6,055 nt of DNA from CAZIVO01 sp964542765 (GCA_964542765.1 CAZIVO010000158.1:1-6055), one strand, 5' to 3'. Shown: positions 1 to 6,055, counted from the first letter of the stretch. Program-made: numbers and translations. Notes: generated by a model not told the origin, from the letters alone.

Positions 1-1
1 A

Positions 2-94
2 TGGGTCTGCCGGTTCCAACACTACACCTCCCAATTCTTCAATCAGATACCCGTGGGTCCGCTGTGGGGTGGAGATATTTCCCCCTCCCTATAA
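2..94 (+). CDS. C-terminal tail of an upstream gene (tentative, 5' end outside window)
   Basis: Reading from base 2 gives 30 codons ending in TAA at 92-94, with residues such as FNQIPVGPLWGGDISPSL at the end. Of the three plus-strand frames this one has the most G/C-ending codons, as expected for coding DNA here, and its stop lies 32 bases before a strong terminator at 127-165, where the end of a gene is expected. The product is not recognisable from so little sequence. The competing frame 1 (stop TAG at 112-114) is also open from the edge but has a poorer codon pattern. The assignment rests on codon bias and position only. Confidence 0.35.
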   Translation, partial: WVCRFQHYTSQFFNQIPVGPLWGGDISPSL

Positions 95-126
95 CCGCCC
101 TCTCCATTCCATAGCTTTCCCACATT

Positions 127-165
127 CGGGCCTCAGCACTGACCGGCTGAGGCCCGCATTTTTTT
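127..165 (+). terminator. Rho-independent terminator of the upstream gene
   Basis: A perfect 10-bp stem, CGGGCCTCAG (127-136) pairing with CTGAGGCCCG (147-156), encloses a 10-base loop and is followed after two bases by seven T residues (159-165). The stem is GC-rich and the T tract lies on the plus-strand 3' side only; the minus-strand 3' side has no U tract, so termination is in the plus direction. It insulates the downstream operon from upstream transcription. Confidence 0.92.
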
Positions 166-383
166 GGTCCGGCGGGTCAGGGTCGGACAGACAAGGTTAC
201 GTGGAGGGCTCGTTTGGCCGGTAACTTTGCAAAATGAGGCGTGTATCCGCTATGGAGGCTGGATCCTGGCTTTTATGGGGTTGTGTTGAGTTGAGAGCCT
301 CGGGATGCCGAAATCAGAGTTGGAGCATCAGGAAGGCAGACTCCCGGGAGGGTATCCGGGGCATTCGGGTGTATCTGTAATAT
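166..383. other. Leader/intergenic region, no convincing gene
   Basis: This stretch lies between the terminator and the first operon gene, so the operon promoter should be here. I found no well-spaced -35/-10 pair. The best -10-like hexamer is TGTAAT (376-381), too close to the start codon and without a -35 partner. A near-match to a sigma-54 promoter at 215-231 has one base too many between its GG and GC. The only distinct structure is the palindrome at 341-350. A 48-codon plus-strand frame (234-380) lacks a ribosome binding site and was rejected. Confidence 0.5.
341..350. repeat. 10-bp perfect palindrome upstream of the first operon gene
   Basis: CTCCCGGGAG is its own reverse complement and lies about 44 bases before the chosen start at 394. 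Its position would suit an operator, but a single 10-bp palindrome in GC-rich DNA can occur by chance and I see no second copy in the window. Confidence 0.25.
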
Positions 384-387
384 GGAG
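384..387 (+). promoter_or_regulatory. Ribosome binding site deciding the start of the GGDEF-like gene
   Basis: GGAG lies six bases before ATG 394. The alternative ATG at 382 overlaps this motif and has no purine-rich stretch before it, so the site argues for translation from 394. Confidence 0.55.
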
Positions 388-393
388 ACGGGA

Positions 394-999
394 ATGACCG
401 GAGGTTTCAGGAACACGGAAGATAGCCTTGCTGGCTCTTCGAGCTTCGGCAACGGAACTGTCGGCGGTGCTCCTTTCACGCATGCGCAGATCATGCATCT
501 GATGAAGGCGGAGTTTGCCCGTGCCCGGCGCTACGGGATCCCTCTCACCTGCATGCTCTTTCAGGTAGATCGTGGCCAGACCCTGGTCGACATCCATGGT
601 GTGGAATTGCGCGAAATCCTGCGCCGAGAACTGGGGCGGCTGGTCACCGAGAAGACGCGTGATGCGGATCATCTCGGCCTGATCAGTGATGACCGGTTCT
701 TGCTCGTATTACCGCATACCGTGGCTCAGCAGGCCGAAGTGGTCGCTAATCGGATTCGCGAGAGCTTTCGCAGTCTCGAGGTCGTGGTCAACGGCAGCCA
801 GCTCGATTTGACAGTGAGCGTGGGTTTGTCGTCATGCGATGATAAGGAGACGCTGTTCTTCGATACGATGTTATCGCAGGCGGATATGGCTCTTCGATGG
901 TCGACGGACGCAGGCGGGAACACCGCGAAGGTGTTCCGTAAGGAACGCTTTGTCGAGTCGGCTTCGGAAGCTGAAAGTGCTCCGCCAGCCAGCGACTAG
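394..999 (+). CDS. Degenerate GGDEF-domain protein, probably catalytically inactive
   Basis: A 201-residue soluble protein. Residues 1-27 are a Gly/Ser-rich, probably disordered leader. Residues about 28-185 follow the GGDEF fold: an opening helix with AEFARARRYGIPL, the first strand MLFQVD with Asp59 at a metal-binding position, a central LISDDRFLLVLPHT segment, the VSVGLSS strand (141-147), and a closing ADMALRWSTDAGGN helix. At the active-site hairpin, where GGDEF is expected, it reads SDDRF (98-102): both glycines and the catalytic Glu are gone. Diguanylate cyclase activity is therefore unlikely; degenerate domains of this family often bind nucleotide or a partner protein. No transmembrane segment or attached sensory domain is present. 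It lies 39 bases before an NtrC-like regulator on the same strand, suggesting a shared signalling role (inference). ATG 382 would add four residues; 394 is preferred for its GGAG at six bases. The fold assignment is solid, the role unknown. Confidence 0.82.
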   Translation: MTGGFRNTEDSLAGSSSFGNGTVGGAPFTHAQIMHLMKAEFARARRYGIPLTCMLFQVDRGQTLVDIHGVELREILRRELGRLVTEKTRDADHLGLISDDRFLLVLPHTVAQQAEVVANRIRESFRSLEVVVNGSQLDLTVSVGLSSCDDKETLFFDTMLSQADMALRWSTDAGGNTAKVFRKERFVESASEAESAPPASD

Positions 1000-1038
1000 C
1001 TGGTGTCTTCAGGCTTTTCGAACCCTACCCTGTTCCCC

Positions 1039-2382
1039 ATGAAAATCCTTCTGGTGGAGGATGAGACAACGATCGCGGTCACCTTGGGTGATGATCTGCG
1101 ACAGGCGGATCATGATGTTCGTGTGATCGCTGATGGGAAAGAGGCTCTTTCAGTTCTCAAGGAAGAGATCTTTGATTGTGTGATCACAGATGTGCGTTTG
1201 CCGGGTGCTGATGGTTTGCAGATCCTGGCGGCAGCCAAGGAAGCTCGTCCGAACACGGAAGTTCTGGTGATGACTGCTTACGCAACCATCGAGCAGGCGG
1301 TGGATGCGATGCGTGCCGGTGCTGATGACTATATCCAGAAGCCATTCCTCAACGATGCCGTGCTGGAGCGAGTGGACAGGATTGGCAAGTATCGAGATCT
1401 CCTGGATGAGAATCGTCGGCTCAAGGAGGCACTGCGGGGCGACAGGGGCTTGCCTGGCGTGATTGGAATGAGTCGCGCGATGTGCGATGTCATCGATGTG
1501 GTTCGAACCGTAGCGCCGACAGATGCCTCGATCTTGATTCAGGGAGAAAGCGGTACTGGTAAGGAGTGCGTCGCTCGCGCTATCCACGCGCTTTCGCGCC
1601 GCGCCGACAGTTCCTTCATCGCATTGTCCTGTGGGGCCCTGCCGGATTCCCTTCTGGAGACCGAACTCTTCGGCCATGAACGTGGCGCCTTTACCGACGC
1701 TTCCAGGCAGCGTAAAGGGCGTTTTGAGCTGGCTGATGGTGGCACCGTGTTCCTCGACGATATCGATGATATGCCTTTGCCGACGCAGGTGAAACTCTTG
1801 CGGGTTCTTCAGGAACGCGAATTCGAGCGGGTCGGGGGTGAGTCGACGGTTGAGGTCGATATTCGTGTGGTGAGCGCGACGAAGGTGCCCCTGGCTGAAC
1901 TCGTCAAGTCGGGTCAGTTCCGTGAAGACCTCTATTACCGGCTCAACGTCGTGCCGGTTAATTTGCCGCCGTTGCGAGATCGCGACGGAGATCTCCCGCT
2001 TCTCGTGCACCACTTCATTGACAAGCTGGGCACGGGGCGGCGCTTCACGGTCAAGACGGCGGTTCTTGAGGCCATGGCGAAGTATCATTGGCCTGGAAAT
2101 ATCCGCGAACTTGAGAATCATGTAGCGCAGGCGATCGCCATGACTGGCACTGCAAAGATTCTCAAGAAGGAGCATCTCTTGCCTGTCGACAAGACCCGCC
2201 GCGCCGCACTCGAGCCGCCAACGGAACTCGAGAGCTTGCGCGAGGTCCTCGTGGAGGTCGAGCGTCGACATCTCAAGAAGGTTTTGAGTGCGGTCGGAGG
2301 CCACCGTACAAAAGCTGCACAGGTGTTGGGAATCAGCCGCAAGGTCCTGTGGGAGAAGCTCAAAGACTACGGAATCGAGTGA
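1039..2382 (+). CDS. NtrC-family response regulator (receiver, AAA+, Fis-type HTH) with atypical AAA+ motifs
   Basis: A 447-residue regulator of usual length. Receiver (1-120): acidic pair Glu7/Asp8, phospho-acceptor Asp51 in VITDVRLP, Thr79 in VMTAY, Lys101 in IQKPF. AAA+ domain (about 139-375): Walker A GESGTGKE (169-176), arginine-finger region FREDLYYRLN (294-303), sensor II WPGNIRELEN (351-360). Fis-type helix-turn-helix: about 405-447, ending GISRKVLWEKLKDYGIE. Four key positions deviate from the family: the sigma-54 contact loop reads GAFTDA (216-221) instead of GAFTGA, Walker B ends FLDD instead of FLDE (Asp241), the Asn of the NC motif is Ser197, and sensor I has TK instead of TN (Lys282). 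It probably binds DNA and responds to phosphorylation; whether it activates sigma-54 polymerase is open. No cognate histidine kinase is visible. The ATG at 1039 starts exactly at the conserved MKILLVED; a GTG at 1003 would add 12 residues, and neither has a clear ribosome site. Confidence 0.93.
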   Translation: MKILLVEDETTIAVTLGDDLRQADHDVRVIADGKEALSVLKEEIFDCVITDVRLPGADGLQILAAAKEARPNTEVLVMTAYATIEQAVDAMRAGADDYIQKPFLNDAVLERVDRIGKYRDLLDENRRLKEALRGDRGLPGVIGMSRAMCDVIDVVRTVAPTDASILIQGESGTGKECVARAIHALSRRADSSFIALSCGALPDSLLETELFGHERGAFTDASRQRKGRFELADGGTVFLDDIDDMPLPTQVKLLRVLQEREFERVGGESTVEVDIRVVSATKVPLAELVKSGQFREDLYYRLNVVPVNLPPLRDRDGDLPLLVHHFIDKLGTGRRFTVKTAVLEAMAKYHWPGNIRELENHVAQAIAMTGTAKILKKEHLLPVDKTRRAALEPPTELESLREVLVEVERRHLKKVLSAVGGHRTKAAQVLGISRKVLWEKLKDYGIE

Positions 2383-4607
2383 TGGAAGTTTCCGTGCCGC
2401 TGCCCGATCGCGCCCCTTTTGATCCAGGTCCGGTTGTTCGCTGGTGTGGGATCAAGGGTGTTGACTCGTCCAGGCGTGGGCATCGGGTCTCGGCCTGCAT
2501 TGCACTGCTGTTCACGGTGCCTCTCCTTCAGGGTCAGAGCGGCCAGGATCAGGGAGCCGAGATGGCCAGGGAGGAGCGCGGGCAAAGTTTTCACCAGATT
2601 CTGTGGCTGCACGGAGGCCCTGCCCGGGATTCTCGGTTCTTCGATCAGGTTCGCCACATGGGTTTCACGGCCGTCAGCGTATCGGGCGACCAGAATGCTG
2701 CCATTCCTGCCCGGCATGGGCTCAGGTTTTATCGTGACCAGATCGTGGGGAAGGGCGTGCTCGAATTGCGCGACCATGAATGGAAGAAGTCATGGTCGGC
2801 TTATCAGGGAAGTAGGGACCCCGCGGACCTGGTCCGCCCGGCTTGCCTTTCCGATGCGGCCACCTTTGATCGCCTCGCCTCCGAACTTCAGGACAAGTTG
2901 GACCCTGCCTTGCCCCACCGGCCGCTGGCTGTTTCGGTCGGAGATGAGATCTCGTCGACGCGCCACGCCAACCCTCTGGATTTCTGTTTTGCGCCGACGT
3001 GCTTGATAGCGTTCCGAAAGTTCCTCTTGCGCAAGCACGGTATGATCGAGGAGGTCAATCAAGCTTGGGGAACAGACTTCACACGGATGGAAGAAGTCGT
3101 TCCCTTCACGGCTGACCGGATTCGAGCGCGAGAACTGAGAGCCGCTGGCTTGCCGAGGAATTTGATGCCGTGGTCCGATCACCGCGAGTTCATGGATGAA
3201 AGGCTTGCGCACGCGGTCGAATACGTGACGGATCTGGTGACGCGCCGCGCGCCCGGACTTCGGGTAGGGCTGACGGGTATTCAGCCGCCATCGGCATACG
3301 GGGGTCACGACTATGCGCGACTCTTGCCGATGTCGACATTTTTCGAGGCCTACGACATAGGTGGCGCGCGGGATCTGGCCATGTCCTTCGCCCCTGCTGA
3401 TGCGCTGCAGATGGCTACATTGTTTCCTCCTGGGGAGAAGCGCCCGCTTGATTTTGTTCGCGCACGCTGCCACGAGTTTCTTGCGCATGGGATGGGAGGA
3501 GTCATCGTCTGGAGCGCGGGGGGAGCGTTTGGAGCCTCGGGTCATCCGAGTGGCTTCGGGCGTGAACTGGCCACCGTGTTCAAGGAGCTGGAAGGGGTGA
3601 AGGGGGCTTTTTCGGGTGCGCGCATCGAGCGGTCGCCGGTGTGGATTGTTGAATCGCAGGCATCGGTGCGAGCCCACTGGATGCTCGATTCTGCGGCTGA
3701 CGGTGACACATGGATCCGTCGCCTTTCCAGTTATGAGCGGGGTCACAGCACGAGTCTCAAGACGCGTGAGTCATGGGTTTTGTTGCTCGAAGATCTGGGC
3801 CTGCAAGGGCGCTTTGTCGCCTCGTCCGGGCTGGGAGCCAAACTTTCGAGAAGTCCCCCGAGATTGCTTGTCTTGCCAGCGCAGCTGGCGCTTTCCGATG
3901 AGGTTGCGGCTGCGGTGCGCGACTACGTGAGGGCGGGTGGGGTGGCAGTTGCCGATCATGGGCTTGGCTACTATGACGAGCAACTCGTTCTCCGCGACCG
4001 CCCCGTGCTCGACGGCATGTTCGGCTTGCAACGTGCAGGATCGTGGGGCCGGAGGCGGCATGTCCTGCAGGGCAAGGCGATGGGGCCGCGGCTACGTGGT
4101 GGGGTAGGGATTGCGGAGGGGGCGATCAATGCGGATCTTGGCGAACCGGCTGATGGGAATGTCGTGCAGATCGAGCATTTCCATGGTCGTGGTCAGGCGT
4201 TTTATTTGAATCTTGCGGTATGTGAATATGTGGACATGCGTTTGGACCCTGGGCGATCGGAGGCGGCGACGGATCTTCGTATGAGGCTTCGCCATGTGCT
4301 TGATGAAGCAAGCGTACGGCCGCCAGTGATGGTCAGGGCCCCGGGAATGCCGACATGCATCGAGCGCATGATGCTTCGAGCAGTTGATGGCCGGCGCTTG
4401 CTGGCGATTCGGATGAACGCTCTGAATGATCCTGCCATGGCCGTGGCGATTGGAAAGCGTGGATCGCGGTCGGTGGAATTGACCTTCCCAAAACGTGTTG
4501 CGGTCACGGATATGTTGACGGGCCGGAGTCAGTCCATGAACCATCAATTCGAGATGGAACTCGATCCGTGGCGAGCTCTATTTCTCGTATTGGAGGACGA
4601 GCGATGA
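2382..4607 (+). CDS. Secreted or membrane-anchored GH42-like (beta-galactosidase-like) protein
   Basis: A 741-residue protein. After a long 35-residue N-terminus with SRRGHR comes a hydrophobic stretch (36-50, ACIALLFTVPLLQ) ending LQGQSG, resembling a signal peptide or anchor, so it likely acts outside the cytoplasm. The body resembles GH42: SVGDEIS (185-191) with Glu189 at the acid/base position, then CFAPTCLIAFRKFL (202-215) and NQAWGTDF (226-233), matching the Cys-cluster, CxAF and LNxAWGT landmarks. Only two of three clustered Cys remain (202, 207; Ala204 replaces the third). HGMGGVIVWS (369-378) fits the late barrel strand. The expected nucleophile motif before it (usually W-x-M-E) is not recognisable; the region reads MATLFPPGE (344-352). 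Residues about 417-535 look like the GH42 middle/trimerisation domain (RLLVLPAQLALSDE, YVRAGGVAVADHG), followed by a C-terminal beta region. ATG 2382 overlaps the regulator's stop (TGATG), implying coupling; a GTG at 2349 is less likely. Substrate and activity cannot be stated. Confidence 0.72.
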   Translation: MEVSVPLPDRAPFDPGPVVRWCGIKGVDSSRRGHRVSACIALLFTVPLLQGQSGQDQGAEMAREERGQSFHQILWLHGGPARDSRFFDQVRHMGFTAVSVSGDQNAAIPARHGLRFYRDQIVGKGVLELRDHEWKKSWSAYQGSRDPADLVRPACLSDAATFDRLASELQDKLDPALPHRPLAVSVGDEISSTRHANPLDFCFAPTCLIAFRKFLLRKHGMIEEVNQAWGTDFTRMEEVVPFTADRIRARELRAAGLPRNLMPWSDHREFMDERLAHAVEYVTDLVTRRAPGLRVGLTGIQPPSAYGGHDYARLLPMSTFFEAYDIGGARDLAMSFAPADALQMATLFPPGEKRPLDFVRARCHEFLAHGMGGVIVWSAGGAFGASGHPSGFGRELATVFKELEGVKGAFSGARIERSPVWIVESQASVRAHWMLDSAADGDTWIRRLSSYERGHSTSLKTRESWVLLLEDLGLQGRFVASSGLGAKLSRSPPRLLVLPAQLALSDEVAAAVRDYVRAGGVAVADHGLGYYDEQLVLRDRPVLDGMFGLQRAGSWGRRRHVLQGKAMGPRLRGGVGIAEGAINADLGEPADGNVVQIEHFHGRGQAFYLNLAVCEYVDMRLDPGRSEAATDLRMRLRHVLDEASVRPPVMVRAPGMPTCIERMMLRAVDGRRLLAIRMNALNDPAMAVAIGKRGSRSVELTFPKRVAVTDMLTGRSQSMNHQFEMELDPWRALFLVLEDER
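4592..4596 (+). promoter_or_regulatory. Strong Shine-Dalgarno fixing the lpxH-like start
   Basis: GGAGG sits seven bases before ATG 4604, inside the end of the GH42-like gene. It is the best ribosome site in the window and selects 4604 over the upstream GTG at 4568. The start codon overlaps the preceding stop as ATGA (4604-4607). Confidence 0.85.
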
Positions 4608-5428
4608 ACATCCTTGGTTCTCGGATCGAGATGGCCCACGACAATGATAGGGCTCGCAGTCTGTTTCTTTCCGATCTGCATATCCCGATCGACGGTGGGC
4701 GGTCACTCCAGGACTTACGCGGCATCCTGGATACGGCGAGAGAGGATGCCAGCCAGACGCGTGTATTGATCCTTGGGGATCTATTCGATGCCTACATCGG
4801 TCCCAAGCAACTTCGCGTCGGCGCCTGCCGGGAAGTTTGTGATGCGTTGCGCCGTGCTACGGATGCAGGTGTTTCAGTCACCGTTCTGCATGGCAATCGA
4901 GATTACATGCTCGATGATATATTCGCGCAACGCTGCGGGGTCAGGGTGGTTGCGGGAGGGCTTAGATTCAGACTCGGTGAGCGGGAAGGCATTGCCCTTC
5001 ATGGTGACGAACTCTGCTTGAATGATCACCCCTATCAGCGTTCGAAGAGATGGTTGCGGCATCCGATCACCAGGTTTGTCTTGCGCCATCTGCCACTTGC
5101 GGTGGCCCTGTGGGCGGGTCGGAGGGCACGAGACCGGAGCGATAAAACGATGAACTCTGGGAGTCAGGAGAGGTTTGCACCAACCGAAGAGGCAATCCGT
5201 GAGGCTCTTTCTGGTTCCGACCTTCTGGTGTTCGGCCATATTCACGTGCCGGCCAGCGGATCCATTGAAGGGGCGGGCGATTACCGGGTGTTGCCAGCCT
5301 TTGATGAGGGTGGAGTCCGTCTCGAGGACCAGGCCGGTTCCTTGGCTTACAGGGGCTCTGCTGGCGAGATGATGGATGATTTTCCTGAACGAATCTGGCC
5401 GCACGGCGGTGAGGTTGGCTCGAGGTGA
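4604..5428 (+). CDS. lpxH: UDP-2,3-diacylglucosamine pyrophosphatase-like metallophosphoesterase
   Basis: A 274-residue calcineurin-like phosphoesterase. LpxH cleaves UDP-2,3-diacylglucosamine to lipid X and UMP in lipid A synthesis, at the inner face of the cytoplasmic membrane with Mn2+. All metal motifs are present in order: SDLH (Asp24, His26), GDLFD (Asp59), GNRD (Asn98, Arg99, Asp100), HGD (His133) and GHIH (His212, His214). GDLFDAYIG and HGNRDYML closely follow the LpxH forms GDLFEAWIG and HGNRDFLL. The basic and hydrophobic helical insert at about 144-176 lies where LpxH holds the acyl chains. Differences: GHIH instead of GHTH, about 18 extra N-terminal residues before the first strand, and a longer C-terminus, so it exceeds the roughly 240 residues of E. 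coli LpxH. A related phosphoesterase with another substrate is possible but less likely. It is coupled to the preceding gene by a four-base overlap. Confidence 0.85.
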   Translation: MNILGSRIEMAHDNDRARSLFLSDLHIPIDGGRSLQDLRGILDTAREDASQTRVLILGDLFDAYIGPKQLRVGACREVCDALRRATDAGVSVTVLHGNRDYMLDDIFAQRCGVRVVAGGLRFRLGEREGIALHGDELCLNDHPYQRSKRWLRHPITRFVLRHLPLAVALWAGRRARDRSDKTMNSGSQERFAPTEEAIREALSGSDLLVFGHIHVPASGSIEGAGDYRVLPAFDEGGVRLEDQAGSLAYRGSAGEMMDDFPERIWPHGGEVGSR

Positions 5429-5508
5429 AGGCTGTCGGTGGCTCGCTGGTGGACATGAGGCCCGGTTGGGGCAACGATTCACGCTTTCTGGCCGGATTGA
5501 CTGGATGA
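5425..5508 (+). CDS. Possible 27-residue ORF bridging lpxH and cmk
   Basis: A GTG at 5425 overlaps the lpxH stop as GTGA, and its frame runs 27 codons to TGA at 5506-5508, which overlaps the ATG at 5505 in the cmk frame as ATGA. GAGGT (5411-5415) lies nine bases before the GTG. The peptide begins MKAVGGSLVDMRPGWG and ends LAGLTG; I do not recognise it and see no membrane segment or motif. Its overlaps at both ends resemble the coupling used elsewhere in this operon, but a frame this short can arise by chance. Confidence 0.25.
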   Translation: MKAVGGSLVDMRPGWGNDSRFLAGLTG

Positions 5509-5513
5509 TGGAC

Positions 5514-5520
5514 GAGGAGG
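5514..5520 (+). promoter_or_regulatory. Shine-Dalgarno for cmk
   Basis: GAGGAGG lies 11 bases before GTG 5532. The spacing is long but usable. It cannot serve the in-frame ATGs at 5505 and 5508, because it lies downstream of them, so it favours the GTG start. Confidence 0.5.
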
Positions 5521-5531
5521 ATGGTAGCGGA

Positions 5532-6055
5532 GTGCGTGATGTCGTGGCGATCGATGGACCGTCGGGGTCCGGGAAGAGCACTGTGGCGCGTGAACTGGCG
5601 CAGCGTCTTGGGTATGGCTACCTGGATACCGGAGCTATGTACCGTGCGGTGACGTGGGAGTTCCTCGACCGTGATCTCACGAAATTAGCCGATGATGATC
5701 ATGCTGAACTCATGCTGGCCAAGCTTGTGATCGAACTTCCGGGTGATGAGAGAGTCCTTGTCAATGGCCAGGATGTGACATCACACCTTCGATCGAGAGA
5801 GGTGGAGTCGCGGGTGTCGATCGTTTCCGCGATTCCCGCAGTCCGACGCAAGATGCGGCAGCTACAGCGGCAAGTGGCGAGGCGTGGGCCGATCGTTGCT
5901 GAAGGCCGTGATATTGGATCTGTTGTTTTTCCTGAAGCTCGCTGGAAGGTTTATCTGGATGCCAGGCCGGAGGAGCGAGCGCGACGACGGTCTCTCGATT
6001 TCGAGGCGCAGGGTCGATCGGTGAGTGAGTCCGATGTGCTCGACGAAATCAAGGT
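5532..6055 (+). CDS. cmk: Cytidylate kinase (CMP/dCMP kinase), 3' end missing
   Basis: Cmk transfers phosphate from ATP to CMP or dCMP in the cytosol, supplying CDP for nucleotide, phospholipid and CMP-Kdo synthesis. The window holds 174 codons of an expected 220-230 and ends within a codon, without a stop. Visible motifs: P-loop DGPSGSGKST (8-17), LDTGAMYRAV (31-40) of the nucleotide-binding core, VNGQDVTSHLRS (77-88) and REVESRVS (89-96) of the CMP-binding domain, EGRDIGSVVFPEA (124-136), and the lid start EERARRR (147-153). The C-terminal segment is outside the window. The GTG at 5532 gives an N-terminus VRDVVAIDGPSG of the usual Cmk length and has a GAGGAGG upstream. ATG 5505 or 5508 would add eight or nine acidic residues but has no clear ribosome site. 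The gene begins about 100 bases after lpxH and is probably in the same transcript. Confidence 0.95.
   Translation, partial: MRDVVAIDGPSGSGKSTVARELAQRLGYGYLDTGAMYRAVTWEFLDRDLTKLADDDHAELMLAKLVIELPGDERVLVNGQDVTSHLRSREVESRVSIVSAIPAVRRKMRQLQRQVARRGPIVAEGRDIGSVVFPEARWKVYLDARPEERARRRSLDFEAQGRSVSESDVLDEIK

Noticed and set aside
215..231. Possible sigma-54 promoter, TGGCCGGTAACTTTGCA
   Set aside because: The GG (216-217) and GC (229-230) elements are separated by 11 bases, whereas sigma-54 promoters need 10; the -24 box also lacks the CAC of the consensus. Tempting because of the adjacent NtrC-like gene, but the spacing is strict.
234..380. 48-codon plus-strand frame starting at ATG 234
   Set aside because: No Shine-Dalgarno upstream, atypical composition rich in Trp, Cys and Arg, and no recognisable similarity; likely chance.
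376..381. TGTAAT as a -10 promoter box
   Set aside because: No acceptable -35 element at 16-18 bases upstream, and transcription would begin at or within the start codon region.
1150..2304. 384-codon open frame on the minus strand inside the response regulator gene
   Set aside because: It is antisense to a gene with unmistakable domain motifs, and its translation has no motif; long antisense frames are expected in GC-biased coding DNA.
2790..3746. 318-codon open frame on the minus strand inside the GH42-like gene
   Set aside because: Arg-, His- and Pro-rich translation without domain signs, mirroring the codon bias of the plus-strand gene.
5521..5600. ATG 5521 following GAGGAGG as the cmk start
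   Set aside because: It is out of frame with the P-loop and other Cmk motifs, and leaves no spacer after the ribosome site.

Overview
The window reads as one plus-strand operon from a Gram-negative-type bacterium with moderately high GC (about 60% by eye). A lipid A pathway enzyme (LpxH type) implies an LPS-bearing outer membrane. The degenerate GGDEF protein next to an NtrC-like regulator with unusual AAA+ motifs reminds me of Planctomycetota or related deep lineages, but that is an impression of style and not something I can prove from this sequence.

Layout. Positions 1-94 probably hold the last codons of an upstream gene, closed by a clear Rho-independent terminator at 127-165. From 166 to about 393 there is a leader without a convincing gene or promoter. 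Five tightly packed genes follow: (1) a small protein with a degenerate GGDEF domain (394-999); (2) an NtrC-family response regulator with receiver, AAA+ and Fis-type HTH domains (1039-2382); (3) a large secreted or membrane-anchored protein resembling GH42 beta-galactosidases (2382-4607); (4) an LpxH-like UDP-2,3-diacylglucosamine pyrophosphatase (4604-5428); (5) the start of cytidylate kinase, cmk (5532 to the window end, incomplete). Genes 2/3 share one base and genes 3/4 share four bases, so translation is probably coupled. A 27-codon frame (5425-5508) may bridge genes 4 and 5.

How the genes may work together. LpxH and Cmk are housekeeping functions in lipid A and nucleotide/phospholipid precursor supply, since CMP/CTP feeds both CDP-diacylglycerol and CMP-Kdo. 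The two upstream genes look regulatory. The GGDEF-like protein has lost the catalytic signature, so it is more likely a binding or scaffold module than a c-di-GMP synthase. The regulator keeps its phospho-acceptor, Walker A, arginine fingers and HTH, but is altered at four AAA+ positions that matter for sigma-54 activation and ATPase control. No histidine kinase is visible. The most notable content is this regulatory pair fused by gene overlap to an envelope glycosidase-like protein and to lipid A synthesis, plus the divergent active site of the glycosidase-like protein.
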